Counted from the stretch's first letter, positions 22,291 through 36,700 are shown. The stretch: 64,000 bases of DNA from Aquatica leii (GCA_035610365.1 CM069433.1:58890487-58954486); one strand, 5' to 3'. The notes: generated by a model from the letters alone, not told the origin. Numbers and translations: made by a program.

Positions 22291-25200
22291 CTCTTTGTGT
22301 TCTTACAATGCGTAAGCGTTTTTACACTCTAATTTTTTTATGATTTCCGGCCATAAACGATCTTTTACGAGCACTCGTTATAAATACTTAAAAAAGCAAC
22401 ACTGAAATAGATAATAAAAACACAAAAAAGCAACTACTATGCGCAAAGGAAACACTAGTGAAATTATAACTGTTTGTATTGAAGTTAGGTTTCCCCATAA
22501 AGAATTTTGACTTATTTTCTGGTCAACTGTAACTCAAATTAGTCCCACTAACTAGAGATAGATGCTAGTGACTAATCAATATAGTGTGAAGGTCTCGCAA
22601 TTCCACCCTAAAACTCTCTTAAAATCAAGTTTTGCATAAGATGGTTGTATGAAATCGTTTTGCTTATAACTTTATTATTTATACTAAACTATTTGATACC
22701 TGTAAGTATAGTAGTTTTTAGAACTGTACTAAATATTCTTTACATTTTGAATATTTTAAATTAAACACATTTTTAAACATTTATAGCTAACACAGACCTT
22801 ACAGATTTTTTTATTGTTTTATAAACAATGCTAGTAATGCCTTTCTTATTGTGCAACATACCTTTAAAACCGCATTTTGAAACTTTCTAATATGTTGCCA
22901 TTTGAATGACGCTAATTTTATTCGTTTTTTTTTTTTAAATATATTTTTTTGTTGTTAACTCACCTCTATACGCCATTTGTTTGAAAATTGTTTATTAAAG
23001 AATTGAACGGCGTTAAACCTGGAGATCATTTTCATTCCACTATTCTCCAAATTGATAAAAAAGTTGCTATTTAGCTAAAATTAGAACCACATTTCACTAA
23101 TCAGAAAGCATGTTTCCATCTAAGTATCCATAACAAAGTCACTAAATTAATAAAAATTTGTTCTTACCAAATATTGACAGATCACGAAGCCAAATTCTAA
23201 ACTCCGAAAATGCAAAAAAAAATTAACTAGAAAACAAGTAAACGGCAACTACTGATTTTGCATGTTATTTGTCGCATGCAATAAAAATGTTTTATTGAGT
23301 AGAAGCATATGTAGTGTTTCTTAACATGGGTGCTTGTTTTTGAAAATGTGTTTATTAGTATAAACATTATCAAAAAAGTTTCTATTACATTTTTGTGTAC
23401 ATTAGTAAAAATCTGCATTCTTAAAAAATGTTGCTCTTGATAAATTTCTTTGTAACAGGGGTAAAAAACTTTTTTTTACTTTGATAGATGACGCTAGTTT
23501 AATCAAGCTGCTTTTTATGGCTTATTACTAAATTTATCCCCTTTGTTATAATTGGACTATTAACCGGTTTAGTTTAAGTTTAAAGACGTTTTTGTTGTTA
23601 TTATAACTTTATTTAAGTTATTAAATTTTTATTTTACTAATATTGTTATAAGTATGTTGTGACTAAAAACCCTGTGTACTCAAATGTAAACAATAATATT
23701 TAGCCGGTTATATTATCATTCTAAATATATGTACTTATAATTATTTTATGTTTATTTATACAGTTAATACTTTCTGTTTATCTTTATACAAAAATTTACT
23801 AAAAGTTGCAGATTTTGGCGTTTTTTAACCTAATTGCATAAAAAAGTATAAAACCAAGAATCAAAATTTATTTTAAGAACTGGTAACACCTGCGGGTATT
23901 TCTAGAATTAAACGAACCGCGTTTCTGCGAGATACATACTCAGCAGTAAATCAAATGGAACAATTTAATGATTATTGGAGTTCAATTATAAAAAATATGA
24001 AACTCTAGTGGAATTAATTTATTGCTTCAATTTGCGCAGACTACACTGTAAATCATAAATGTGATTTAGAGCGACATCAGACAATATGAGCACGAGGATA
24101 GAGCTGGACATAATTTCCTGTTTCCCGCAGTATATCCGAGGCTTCCTGTCGAATACAGGATTCGCAAAATCTGCTTCAATAAACACATTTAATAAAATTC
24201 ATTTCTAGTAATTTTTGTAATTGTATCTGCGTTTATTTAAAAACAAAAAGCAAATTAGATTACTTGGTTTGTAAATGATGCTATAACAAGTAAACAAAAC
24301 GTAAGACAAAATTATTATTATTATTATCAATTTATTTTGTAATCATTTAGGTTTACTGTTTTGTCAATGTAAAAATGTATACTATTGAAAACTAGTTACA
24401 TTAGAAAAAAATGTATTTTAAGACTATACTTAATATAATATAATTAAAGCATGAATAAAACTTTGGTATTACACACCGCAGTGTGACAATATTCATAAAA
24501 AAATTAAATTTATAATATTAAATTCATTTTTTTTTTGTATAAGTAAGCCAAGCTCAACAATACAGTGCTTTACATTGCTTATTTGTGTTTATCAAAAAAC
24601 AACTTTTCTTAATCTTTTATATTCTAATAAAGTAATTATACAATATTATCTGTTATGAGCTTGTCAAATTTTTATTGGTTTAGAGTTGTCAGGCAACACA
24701 GTAGTCTATTAATACATTGATACAAAATTTTGAAATAAAAACATAAATGAGTTTTTTAGTTAACACTGTTAAGGAAGAAATAGTGATGTAGGGCAAATTT
24801 TTGAAATAATTAAAAATGGGTATTATTTGTTTAATAATAAAGAATAATTTTTTTTAGTTATTGAGACAAAAAATGTTAAAGTTACTGCTCTGTGACACGT
24901 TATTACATTGCGCTTTGAGTTTTGTGAAATTAATGGGTTTTTTCTATCTGGTAAAATGCAGTTTTTGTAGTAAATCAACACATTATCTTTCCCCTCGTTC
25001 AAGACAGAACTACTGTAAATTACTCATTAAAAGTTTTCAGAAGGTTTGATTGAAGTTTGCATTATTTCTTTGCTAATGAATCTAACGGCGCTACTAAATC
25101 TTAATTACAGAATTCTCAAGTCGTTGCTGGTGAAGTCAGAAAATTGTATTTTTTTGCTAACACTAATACCAGGTACACAAAGCGCTAAAACTTTTGAATA

Positions 25201-26394
25201 GCCTAAAAGGTCAAAGTTCACAAACTAGTTGTTTTAATACCACTTATAGTGTTACTATGAATCAGATTTCCAAAACAATAATATAAGACCATGCTGTTTA
25301 ATCAAATATCATAAGGCAGTTTTGAAAACTTTTGAATCTTCAAAAATATTAGTGGTCACATACTCTTTTGTTTATTTGTCGACTAGTACCTAATGCATTT
25401 ACACATTCCGCGATGGTAAGACTTTTTGCATAGTGTGAAGACTGCACATTCATTCGTTTTGCTTTTTTCTAAACAGGGACAGTTTGTTGTTAAATTTTTC
25501 TACGCAACTTCTTTTGTATAATAAATTCCTTTTATATCATTTTTTTTGATCCAACTTATAAAGCTTGTTTAATCTTGTAAAGTTATCAATGACAATAGGG
25601 TTATTATATTTTTCGTTCTGGCATGGATTTAAAATTGAACTTTGTTCTTTAATATTTGAAATTCTTTCATCTTGAACGTTTTTAACTAGACTTTACCATT
25701 AAGTTTTTTGTAGACTATGCGACGGAATATCTGTAGTTTTACGGGTGGAACATGAAGAGCATCCGATAACTTGATAAAAGCCCTATATATTTAATAATGC
25801 ATTCTGCAGACTATAACACACGCCATTACAATATTAGACGTATTTATAAAACATTACCAAAAACTCCTCGTTGCTGTGAACCTAACCTAATTATTATTAG
25901 TAATACATTACAATAACCGATTACAGCATTTAAACAATCAGATGTTTTAATGAGTCCTCTAGGTCTCGCATTGCAAACTCCACGTTTATTAATATTTTCT
26001 TTTAATTTGTCTTTTTCTTGTACTACTTTATCTAGTTTTTGTAGTAATTTCTGTAACTACTTTTTTTGGCACTACCTTTTCTTCCACATGATTTCTTGTT
26101 GTACTAGTTTCAGAAAGTATAGTTTACAATTCAGTATTTATTTTTTCTAACAATCTATTTTTTCACTACTTTACATAGATAAACTGTTTCCTTTCCTAAG
26201 ATTTCTTTCTTCTTTTACTATACATTTTTGTTAGAGTTTCTATGATCTCTACAATAGACTGTATGCCCCACAAAACACTTTTCCCATTTTCTGATTTATA
26301 CCATTTTTGTTTGTCTATTTTGATTTTAAGTCGAATCTTGGTTTTTGTTTTAAGTTTAAAAATAATAAATCAAAGTTTTAAAATTTATTTGTCG
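22291..26394. other. AT-rich spacer, mostly featureless
   Basis: No gene recognised. A short ATT microsatellite lies near 24313-24328. A minus-strand frame near 26120-25960 with TTRNHVEEKVVPKKVVTEI may be the C-terminal tail of the gypsy integrase in the next entry. Confidence 0.4.
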
Positions 26395-26900
26395 ATTGGT
26401 TTAATCTTTTAAAGCTTTAGACAATCATAATTTGAAATTTTGAAGAGTATCTTCTGCTAGATTAATGATACACCGGAGAGGTTAAATGTTTAATTCCATT
26501 TAAATACAAAAATTTTGAAAATTCAGTATTCGTAAATTGGGTTCCATTGTCTGTAATCACCACATCAAGAAAAGCAAAGCAAGCAAAACAACCCCTTTTC
26601 TACAGTTTTGAGACTGTATTGTCTATTCAAATTTAACATTTTTTTGTACAAAGCGTGTATAACGGTTTCAGCACGGTGATAAATTTGTTATAAAATAAAT
26701 AGTAATAAATAATAATAAATCACCATCTCACAAAACGCTTTAATTTCTGATACTGTTGTTGGCGCTTTACAATGTATAATACCTTTAACTTTACTTTAAT
26801 CTTTATTTAAGCGTTCTGTTGTAATAACATGCCCCAAAAAATCTATACAGCTTAGAAAATGTGCATTTATCTTTGTTTAATAAAAACCTAAAATTTAAAA
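26395..26900 (-). pseudogene. Ty3/gypsy pol relic, minus strand: RT/RNase H joint and integrase core
   Basis: On the minus strand from about 26890 the frames give LNKDKCTF, HVITTER-like sequence, KVKGIIHCKAPTTVSEIKAF (the RT to RNase H connection typical of gypsy elements) and KFITVLKPLYTL. Near 26560-26500 comes the integrase core DVVITDNGTQFTNTEFSKFL, with the catalytic Asp, and NGIKHLTSPVYH. The RNase H domain and N-terminal integrase are missing between them, so an internal deletion is implied. Stops occur in every segment. Confidence 0.75.
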
Positions 26901-29900
26901 ATTTTTTTAACTACGTTTTTAGTGATTGCGTGTCTGATTTATACCTTGTTTATTTATGTACTTACGTAAATTTTGTCTCATTGTACTATCTCATAATTTT
27001 GTGTTTTTTCTTGTATATAAATTAATTTATGTAAACTAGGTGCCATACGTATGATTTTAGAATAGATGTTTTTGAATTTGAAAAACTTTTCAGCTGATTT
27101 TGGGAGTGCTTAATTCTGTGAATGTCACTTTTGTAGTGTGTGCTCGTGTAAATTCTCGCATTTAGAAAACTGGATTGTGCTGTTTATGTTTTTGTAAATT
27201 TTTTATTTTTTGATATTGATTTGTTATGGTACCGTGTATTAAATATTTAGTTAAAATATGTTTGATTTTGTTTTGTTAAAGTCTTAATAGATATTTTCTT
27301 TCCTCAAGCTACAAATATGATTTGTTAAATAAAATTGGAAGAACACAGGGTTTACATGAATATATTTTGTTTCTTGTTTTATGTTATTTTAAATTTTATA
27401 TTGTTTATAAACTCTGTTTTTCAGATCTGAAATCAGTAATCTAGAAAATATGAACTTCATTTCATGTTTATAATATTTGTACGTTGGTACAGTTTTGTTG
27501 TGTTCGACGTTTCTTTTGTTTATTTTTCTTATATTTTAATACTTTGTGTCGAAATACATTCCATGTAGGGTTATTAAAATTTGCTCTTAATTGGTTTACC
27601 AATTGGAAGATACAAACGGTAACAATTCTCAAAATTTGTATGTATGTATTTAAGGAAGATTCTCGTGACTTTGCGACGAATAAAATTTGTTTTGTTTTTG
27701 TTTAGTTATTATGCCTCTGTAATTAAGTTTTTTTGTATTATTAAATTAGTTTAACGATTGTTTAGGTTTGCTCAATTGCATTTTTGGTAGTTTTCTAGTT
27801 TTGGGTTTACAACATTATGAGTGGATCCCGTAAACCTCTTCTTAAATTTATCATCAATTGTGACAGACTATATTGATCTTAAATTAGCTTTATTTTTATT
27901 TGTACAATCTTGCTCTACGTTAGAAGAAACACCGTGTATCAAAGGTTATTTGTTTATCTGAATTTTTTTATTTGTTTTGGAAAGTCTGTTAGTTTTTTAT
28001 TTTTTTTAAATTGGTATTTCGTTGTCTGCTATGTTCTTACCTTACAGTAACTTTAGGATTTGTTTAATACGTTTAACTTTTGAAAGAGATCTCCGTAAAT
28101 TGATGTTCAAGAATGTTTGTTGTATCTGTGATTTAAAAATTTTCTGTTCCGATTATTTTGTGTGATTGCGATATGTGTAAAGTTAGTCTTATTGATATAT
28201 CTGTTTCAGATTCTAAATTTTTCTCTGATAAATATTCGTTTTTTAATGTTTTATTTTTTATCTTTGACTGAGTAGCAAGTCTAACGAGCACATTTTTTTT
28301 CTTCGATACTTTTAACGATATAAATACGTTTTTTAAGTAGTTCAACTTTTAATTACATTTTATCATGAGTCTTGCTTTATGTAATCTTTTCGGGTTTTAA
28401 TATTTATCTTAATTTGTTTACAAAAAGATTGTGCTGTTCAAAATTTAAAATTATGTCTTTAAATTAAAATAAGCAATTTGAATGTATTACAGAATTCTTC
28501 ATAGATCCTAATATAGATTTGTAAATTTTGTCTCATTGTGTAACGTTCATATGTTTTTGATTGAATATTTCTGATTAAACTTAACAGTTTTGGATTCACT
28601 GCGTGCGCAATCGTTGATGCACATTACTCATGCGTAATTAGTAGCTATTGTTCTAAGCACAATATAATGCTTTTAGAATCAGTAAGATCACTCTCAGGAA
28701 TATTTTTCCGTAAAACTTTACGGAGCATGATCGACTAGTGGTAACTAGCGCAGTAGCTTGTTTTTGGTATTTGTTATTGTTTATTGGTTTTATAACCTTG
28801 TTCAAAATAATTTATGGTATAATCTAATTAAAGTTTTTGTGTAATGTAATATTTATCATTAGTTTGCTAAAATAATAGTAGTAATTTTTAGGTTTGTAAT
28901 TCTTCACTTTCAAGTTGCTTTTACTGAATTTTAAATTAAAAAAAAACTAATTTGTTTTAAAAGTCTTAAATAATTTCCGTTGTTACATAAAATTGAGTTA
29001 AAAAGAAAATAACATCCGGCGTAAAAAAGTGAATGGCACCGACGACGCAATGAATCAAAAATATTTAAAATTTGAATTTGGCGCTAAAAAGTTTCCCACT
29101 CAAATCAACTCGTGGTAACCTAGCGCAAAAAAAATATTTGGAACAAAAATCAAAGATACCGACAAGGAGTGATCCTACTGGATTTAAATGCATTATACTG
29201 TGGGTTTAAAGTATCTTCCGTTGTAGTTTGGAAAGCAGCGGACGTTTCTGCATACAACTGCAGAAAATGTCTACATGTTAAATTTGAACTGTGGTTTCTG
29301 CTTTGATCGTTATGCGATAACAATCCGCTTTTCGTCGTCACTTGTGATTTTGCGATAGTGGTTAATATAAAAAAAGTCTTTTCTTTGATCATTTACGCAT
29401 GTGATGTAACGTTTGGAATTTGCGTTTTAGTTTTTCCGTTACGACATATTTCTCTACGAATACAATTTGTTCGACATGTTCGATTTGGTTTGTTTTCATA
29501 CGTACACTTACGATAGTTTATTTTGTACGTTATTAATTACAATATTACGATATGCTATTTTGTGCATAACGATTCTGGGAAATTTATATTACGTACATTC
29601 CTTTTACAGTTATGGTTATTGATCATCGATCTAAGGTAAAAAAGATCAATCAAACCATTGTACCAAACCAATAAATTACGAAATTTGAAGTTTCATATCA
29701 TTGCGTCATTCGATTAAGTCACGTGATGATGTCGCCCGATGCGCCTAAGGTTGCAAAAATGCAACCTTCAATGACACGTATGTAAATAACTTGTAGCTTA
29801 ATAATAGTTTTAGGATTTATTTCTTTCTTGGGTTTTAATATTTAAGCCATCACAGTATAAAAAAAATATTATGTCGTCCAAATTATAATTTCTCTAGTTT

Positions 29901-30120
29901 TCAAATTAAAGTTGTAAGTAATTTGTAAAATTGTCGTATTTCTCTATATTTTATATTTTGTGTTTTTTCTTGTATATAAAAAAAATTATATAAGCTAGCT
30001 CAGTGCATTATTTAAATTATTATGTTGAAGTTGTCACAATTGAACTATCTTATATTTGTTTTTTTGTACATAAATAAATTTATATAGCTTGGTGTATTGC
30101 AATTCGTGAATTTAAATTTT
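26901..30120. other. AT-rich spacer between two gypsy pol pieces
   Basis: No gene recognised in about 3.2 kb. Three related words of about 45 bp (GTGTTTTTTCTTGTATATAA and following bases) occur near 27001, 29960 and 30055, and a perfect hairpin lies at 29747-29768. It may be an insertion that split the gypsy element, since the RT pieces on either side are in the right order on the minus strand. Confidence 0.4.
29747..29768. repeat. Perfect 9-bp stem hairpin with A4 loop
   Basis: AAGGTTGCA, AAAA, TGCAACCTT. It lies in a locally GC-richer patch (29695-29785). No role is assigned. Confidence 0.6.
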
Positions 30121-30129
30121 TGTGTTACG

Positions 30130-30420
30130 CTTTTCAAAATTTATAGCTTGCAAAACAATTGTTTCACTTCTAGGCAAAAGATGATTCACGTTTTTAAAAT
30201 GTTTGTTTACAATAACTCTATAATTAGCACATAATCTTACGCTTTCACCATCTGGTTTCAATACTACAAGTAGTGGTGTACCCCATAAACTTTTTCTATT
30301 ACTTTATCTTTAATTAACCTTTCTAACTCATTTTATGGCTTCTTTAAACGTATAAGGTGACGGTTTAGATTCGTGAAATATTGGTTTTGCGTTTGAATTT
30401 ATATCTAATCTGATTTTAGA
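30130..30420 (-). pseudogene. Ty3/gypsy RT fingers relic, minus strand
   Basis: The minus strand from about 30400 reads FHESKPSPYTFKEAIK and then, after stops, RKSLWGTPLLVVLKPDGESV and RLCANYRVIVNKHFKNVNHL. This matches the gypsy RT segment K-x-D-G-x-x-R-x-C-x-D-Y-R, with A for D. LPRSETIVLQAINFEK follows. It lies upstream, in minus-strand sense, of 26395-26900 and is probably the same element. Confidence 0.75.
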
Positions 30421-30726
30421 CCGATTATAAGAACTAATTCGTCTTTAAATAGTTATTTGTATTCCTCTAATAAACTTTCTAATTATTAATATTTACTAAT
30501 AAAATTAATCTGTATTAGATTATCTACTTTGATTTGAAAAATGTACAGCAAATCACTCTCTCACAATAATAACTATAATACGTAACGCTTTTCGCTTTTA
30601 ATGTAAATGAAAAAATATACATATTTTATATATATTTACTGCTTGTAACGGAACGAAATTAGGTATTTATTTCTATAGGTATATTTTAGGTGTTTATATT
30701 TTTGTTACATACTGTATAAATAATAG

Positions 30727-31356
30727 TAATTTACGCAACAAGCGTTGAAAGTAAAGCATAGCATAACAAATGTTAATGAGACGCGAGGCTGCACGGCTGA
30801 GTGTTGCATGTGATTGAGTTATGTTTTCAAGTTTTCGACGAAAGTAACGTACATCATTTTATGTGTCGTTTTTTGTATAATTAATTTTTTTTATAAAACC
30901 ATTGATATCGCCGGAAATATAATGTTAGAATTACATTTAATACTAAACTGCTTAAATTTAACATTGACTTTAACATCGTTTTTTTTCAATTTTAACTGAA
31001 TTTTAAGATAACTGACTTTAAACACTTAGTTTTATGTAGATTAACACTTGTTATTTTGCCGTTTTAGAGCTTTTTTTTGCCCATTACGTAATTACTTTAA
31101 CAAACGAATATTGACGTTTGCAATAAAAATATATAAAAGCTGTTTATAATACAAGGATTTACAAGAAATTACTGAGAAATAGAATTAATTACTAAAACGT
31201 AATAAAACTGATTAGGATGTACCAGGATTTATCAGAATGTACTGGGATTTATTAGAATGTAGTAGGATTTACAAGAGTTTTTATTGATTGGAGGCAAACT
31301 TACAGGATTTACTTAAAACAGAGAATGTACGTGTACACTTTTAAGTAAACATGTTC
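30727..31356 (+). repeat. Dispersed repeat family R, copy B
   Basis: Same orientation as copy A (10638-11367) and about 20 kb away. The first 110 bp and last 150 bp are the most similar; the middle is more diverged and shorter. It has the same 20-bp tandem words at about 31210-31285. Confidence 0.75.
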
Positions 31357-33553
31357 GTTTCTTGCTCTAAAATCTATAATATAGACAAACTTTTACTTAA
31401 ATATTTTTGTTTTTGATTATTTTTTTTGGCGATATTTTAAAATTTACAAAAGTATTGTGTTGTGTTCTAAAATGATATTTTCTACATGTATTTTTGCAAT
31501 TAAAACATTTTGTATGAGAATAAAAACAATACTAGGTTTGATCAAACTGCCGTATTAGAACCGCCAACTGAAAACGTAGTTAGTAGGAAGTATAGTTGCA
31601 AAAACCCACACTGAAGAAAGGATGAACAGTTTATTTGTCTTTTTGGGACTACTTCATGTATGTATGTATGCAAGTATAAGTATTTGTTAGTTCATAAAAC
31701 AATTGTTGACAATTAAGCATTGATCAAACTATCTAAAAAGACCACTAACTGATACCATAGTAAATAGTCAGTATAGTTTCTTCGTATAGTATTATTACTC
31801 AGTGAATTTTTTTTAAATAATATTAGACTGGCCATTAAAAAATATTATAAGCACAAAGTTCATCATCATCTTTCTTAGATGTTGTCCCTATGAGTTTTTG
31901 CAATATTGACGTTTTAAAATATTTTAACTTTGATTGTTTGAAAAAACATCAAATTTTTTTTGTCAATATTGTTTTTTATTAATGTTTCTTAAGCTTTAAA
32001 GGTTTCATTGAATCGTTTAAAAAATCGTTAAAGTACTTTTTTCTGATGAAATAAATCCATATTTTATATATTCAACACTGTATTGTCTGTATTTCTTTCA
32101 CTCATACTATTATTCGAAACAAAAGGGCTCAAAAAGATATAGAAATCTATATACCAACATTTTTATTTGCAACAAACCGTTGGTAATTATAATAATTCTT
32201 TTTAATGGAATGCTGCAATGTTACGCTTTCTTGAATTAATTATATGATATGTAACAATAAAATTTTATGTAAACGTCACATATTGTGTAGGTACTCATTA
32301 TGTACCAATCAATTTTCTAAGAAAAATAAATAATTCAAAAATTAATTAACAATATATAATAATACAGTAATTCCAAACATTCTCGGATTTGGTTATTCTC
32401 GTAAGTAAACAAATTAAACAAATTAAAAAACAGTAAGCTATAACTTTTATAGTGCATTATATTAATTTATAAAACCCAATTTTTCCAACTTCTTTTACAG
32501 AATTATTAATAATATATTCTTTAGAAACACATCTTAAAAGTCCAAAAAATTATACTTTTTTTGTTAAAGACTTGTTGTATGTACTTCACATGACGTATAA
32601 CACCGTACTAAATTGTTGATTTGATAGACGACACTTTTACAGTTTATATTATAGACTAGTTCGTGCAGGTATCGGCTCTATTGCGTTCCTGTATAAACCT
32701 GTATAGATAGACATGGCTCACCGCAATGCCTTTTATTACTTGTATTGTATGCAACTGTTTGTTTTTAAATTTTATTTGTTACATAAAAATCATTAATAAT
32801 TATTCGTTGTTATTTATTTTAACTTCCATATTAATAAAAATGTGTCACAATTTTTTCATTTTATATTAAACTTTGCGCAAGCTTCTTAACGTTGTTCAGA
32901 GATCCTCAAATTTAATTTTAATTTTCCACAGACCCCCTAAATGATCCTGAGGGCTTCTGGAAGTCCGCAGGTTCCACTTTGGTTTCTACTAACACGTCAA
33001 AACTACATAAGTGTTCAGTGCGCTGTTTAAGAATCGTTGATTAATAATATCACATTAACAGTCAGCTACCGTTTAAAAAAATTTAATCTAATATACATGA
33101 CAAAAATTTTATTATGATCGAAAAATAATAAATGTGACTAACGTAAAAACATCAAGTTTTACATTAATTTTTACCGCTACTAAGCTCTGTTCTATTTTTT
33201 TCTAATGTTAACCGAATATCTTTTTATCTACAATTAATTGGATAAGTACTATAGAACAGCAACGATATTGTCTGACGCCATACAAAAAGGAAAGTTTAAA
33301 GGCAATCAGAGATGTTTTCTGCAGCGTCAAGAAATTGAAACATCATTTGAAAATTTTATTGTTTTATATATTTATTATTATTTACTTGTGATGGCGTTTT
33401 GCTGTGTTACTCTTTAAGTTGGTAGTTTTTAATTCTAGTTTTATAGTTAATATAGATATGCCAAATTGTATCTTGCCATTGCATAGTTCATTTTTAAATT
33501 TAATTATCTATGAAACATTTTTAATTGTTTCAAAGTATAAAGCATAAAAATTT
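31357..33553. other. AT-rich spacer with one diverged duplicated segment
   Basis: No gene recognised. Two related segments of about 58 bp start with GATCAAACT at 31540 and 31722 (offset 182 bp) and end in AGTATAGTT, which suggests remnants of a tandem repeat. Confidence 0.4.
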
Positions 33554-33716
33554 GAAATTATTTAAATTACCAGTCCACCAATAATAAATTCGCTAACTTT
33601 CAAAATGTATTTTTTACATATGTTTCGAGCTTAAAACTATAAAGCTCATCTTCAGAAATTTTTTTTGAAAACTATCAAATATTTATTATTGATGGACTGG
33701 CAATTTAAATAATTTT
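33554..33716. mobile_element. Short inverted-repeat element with a PLE-end-like centre
   Basis: A 163-bp unit. The left arm (33555-33589, TTAAATTACCAGTCC...) and right arm (33682-33715) match in reverse complement with about three mismatches in 35. On the minus strand the centre (33655 to 33622) reads CTGAAGATGAGC, a spacer, and AAGCTCGAAAC. This resembles the conserved end motif of Penelope-like elements and, loosely, a hammerhead core. It could be a non-autonomous PLE derivative or an unrelated MITE. Confidence 0.55.
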
Positions 33717-36700
33717 AATAAATAACCAATAACAATAAATTCTTTTAACAATATAAACATTTGAGTTGTTATCAGAGTACAAAATAGAACAAACAGAGAA
33801 ACGATATATAGACACAAGATTGCATTCATTTTTTAAACAAGAAAAAAATTAGCAACATTTGTTAATAACATAACACATAAAATACGTTGTTGTTAGTACA
33901 TACTTGTCTTATAGCAACCAATTTGCTACTAGAAACTTTTGTGGTATTTTGCATAGTTTCTATGCGTAGCAAAATTTTTAAATACTTTAGTTTTTTTTTG
34001 TTATTTAATAAACTGTAACGGTTGATAAGTACAAATAATAAAATTTATTCAGCACAAATATTATTTATTGTAAAAATTAATAGCAAATCAAAAATAATTG
34101 TAGTTTTTTTAGAATACTTACTAAGTTTTAAAGTTTGATTAAAAACGTAAAACTGCTTTATATCCTATAAAAACAAATAATCTAAAACATAATTCAGAAA
34201 TAAAGTGATATTAAAATTTTATAATGTTTACAGATTTTTTTTTATTTTACACAAATTTACGAGTATGAAAATTACAAAATTAAAACAACAGTTAATTTAC
34301 AAATGTCGTGTTTTAAAGTAGTAAAGAAGTTTTGCAGAAATTTCTTTATGGCTATTATTTATGAAAGTACAAATTTAGAAACGACTAATAATTGTCGTAC
34401 TTTAACAACACTACAGTAACTTAAAATATTTTTACAAGTTATGGTGCTATAAAGAACCTTAAATGAAAGTAGTTTGAGTAAGCTTTTAATTTAGAAACTT
34501 TCCAATTAATTTCTAAAATATGTATACATCTTTTTTAAAAAAATAAAGTAGCAAGTTGCGTTAGCACATTATTTAAATAATTTTTTTAATAGTTGCAGAT
34601 TAATGTATATTTAAGATAAGAAGCACAAAAATTTTCTTTGAAACATTAAATTAATACTTTTTATTCTTTCAAAAAGTTATATTTTAATTATTCAGCTTAT
34701 ACTACCTGCTGACAGTAGTTAAGGACTAATATTAAAGCAAACTTTTGCAAAGATTCTCTCTAATTTAACGAGCAACGAATTAATTAAACTGTAATGCAGT
34801 CTTTAATTAACGAACACTTCTAATTATGTAATGGCACAAATGTATTATTACCTTTTGCTATTTAAAATAATAGAATGATAATTGTGTAACTGCTTTTTAT
34901 GTTAAAATTGATCTTTCGAGCATAAACGCATACTTTTTAAATTAAAATGTTTTTTCTTAAAATATGCATTCTTTTGTTAACAGTTAGGATTTAAAAAACT
35001 CAATTGTGTTTTTAAATTTATAGATATATAACAAAATTCTAGTTTAAGTTTGATTTCTTATATTGTCATAATTTATTTCAAAAGTTATCGTTTTATTTAA
35101 AACACTTTATTAACGTTGAAACCGTTATGAAAAACATTATTTGATAAATTTTAACTCGTTTTTATAGTGTTTTGTAGCACATAATCATTTGGTTTTTATG
35201 TTGACTTAAATTACCATTTTAGTTAAAATTCTGAAAGTTTAATATTTGAGATTTAAGAAAAGAAATTTGTGATTGACGCATTTTGTATAAAATAAAGTGA
35301 TGTTAGCAAAAGAAAAGCTAATGAAAAACAAACATTTAGAAAGTTTTGAATGTTTTTAACCGGAAATTTATTGAATTATAGAACGTAGTAGTACTACAAA
35401 TTTTAATTCTACTCAATTTTTAAAACAAATTAATCGTGTATGTTGCCCTATTACTTTTTAATCTTTTAAGTTTAAATACACTTTACAAGTTTTAGTATTG
35501 ATTTGCAAAATAGCAGGTTCTCATCATTGTAAAGGTAAACACAAATGTAATTTTAAATTATTCAAATACGTTATTTTTGTTTTTATATTCAATATTTCTA
35601 TTGTTCAAAAAGTATAGTTCAATATTTAATTTTAGCATCTTGTTGAAATTTAAAAAAATCTAATCATTTATCACGCAATTAACCATAGCTCTTAATACTT
35701 AAATGTAATCGTTGTAATTGTACTAAAATCAATACAAACACCAACCTACTTAAAAAAAAAGAAAATTAAACATCTCATTAGTATCTTCTTTTCAAACCTA
35801 TCAAAGGTAGAAGTTATCGCTGATGCTAATAACAACAACGACTTACCGCTCAAGCAAAGTGTGTTCATAGATTTTATAGTTATAGTCATGCTGTCAATAA
35901 CAAAAAATATGTATTTTTAAATTTTTATTTTTGAAGAAATGCCTAGATATGTTCATCAAAGCAAAGAGCCAAAGTAACAGTTACTCAATAGACAACATAT
36001 TTGTTACATTTACACAATTTGTACAATTTGATTATAGTATTTACAGCTGCAGTATCCTTTGTTTTCAGTATTCTGATTACTCGTTTTATAAATTGTAATA
36101 AATTATGGGACAACAGTGATTTGAAACATTTTAATTATTTGTAGTTACTTTTCTACTATAAATACAGAAAGTATAAGTGACACAGAGTGTAACGTTAACT
36201 AATGTTAATTATTGTAGAGTTACTAACAAACGCACTTTATTTTAAATTATTTTATTATTATGAATACATTAACTGACAACTAACTACCTAAATATTTACA
36301 TTTTTATCTGAACCATTAACTATAAAAACTGTCTAATAAAAGCTATATCTATTAACAACTGTCATGAAAACTCTAACTTAAAACTGTGTATTAAAATTGT
36401 AGCTAAACTGACCTACTTATTCTATATTTATACGTAATGGAATTGCTAACGTTGCTTACTTATCACTATTGCTCACAGCTGTTCATTGAACCCGCAACTG
36501 CATCTATGCTACTGATTAATAATTGTTCCTTAATGGGTCAAATGTAATTACATTTGCCAATGTTTTTTTACTTTTATATTTTTAATATTAAACAAAAATA
36601 TGTACATACGTACTTAATGAAACAAAATAATCAACAACATGAATATTGAATTACAATGACGTTATAAATCACGACAAAATTAAGTTCTTAAATTATTGAA

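Noticed and set aside
24090-24180. A GC-richer patch with CCTGT...ACAGG that might be a structured RNA
   Set aside because: Only a five-base stem is supported and nothing else pairs convincingly.
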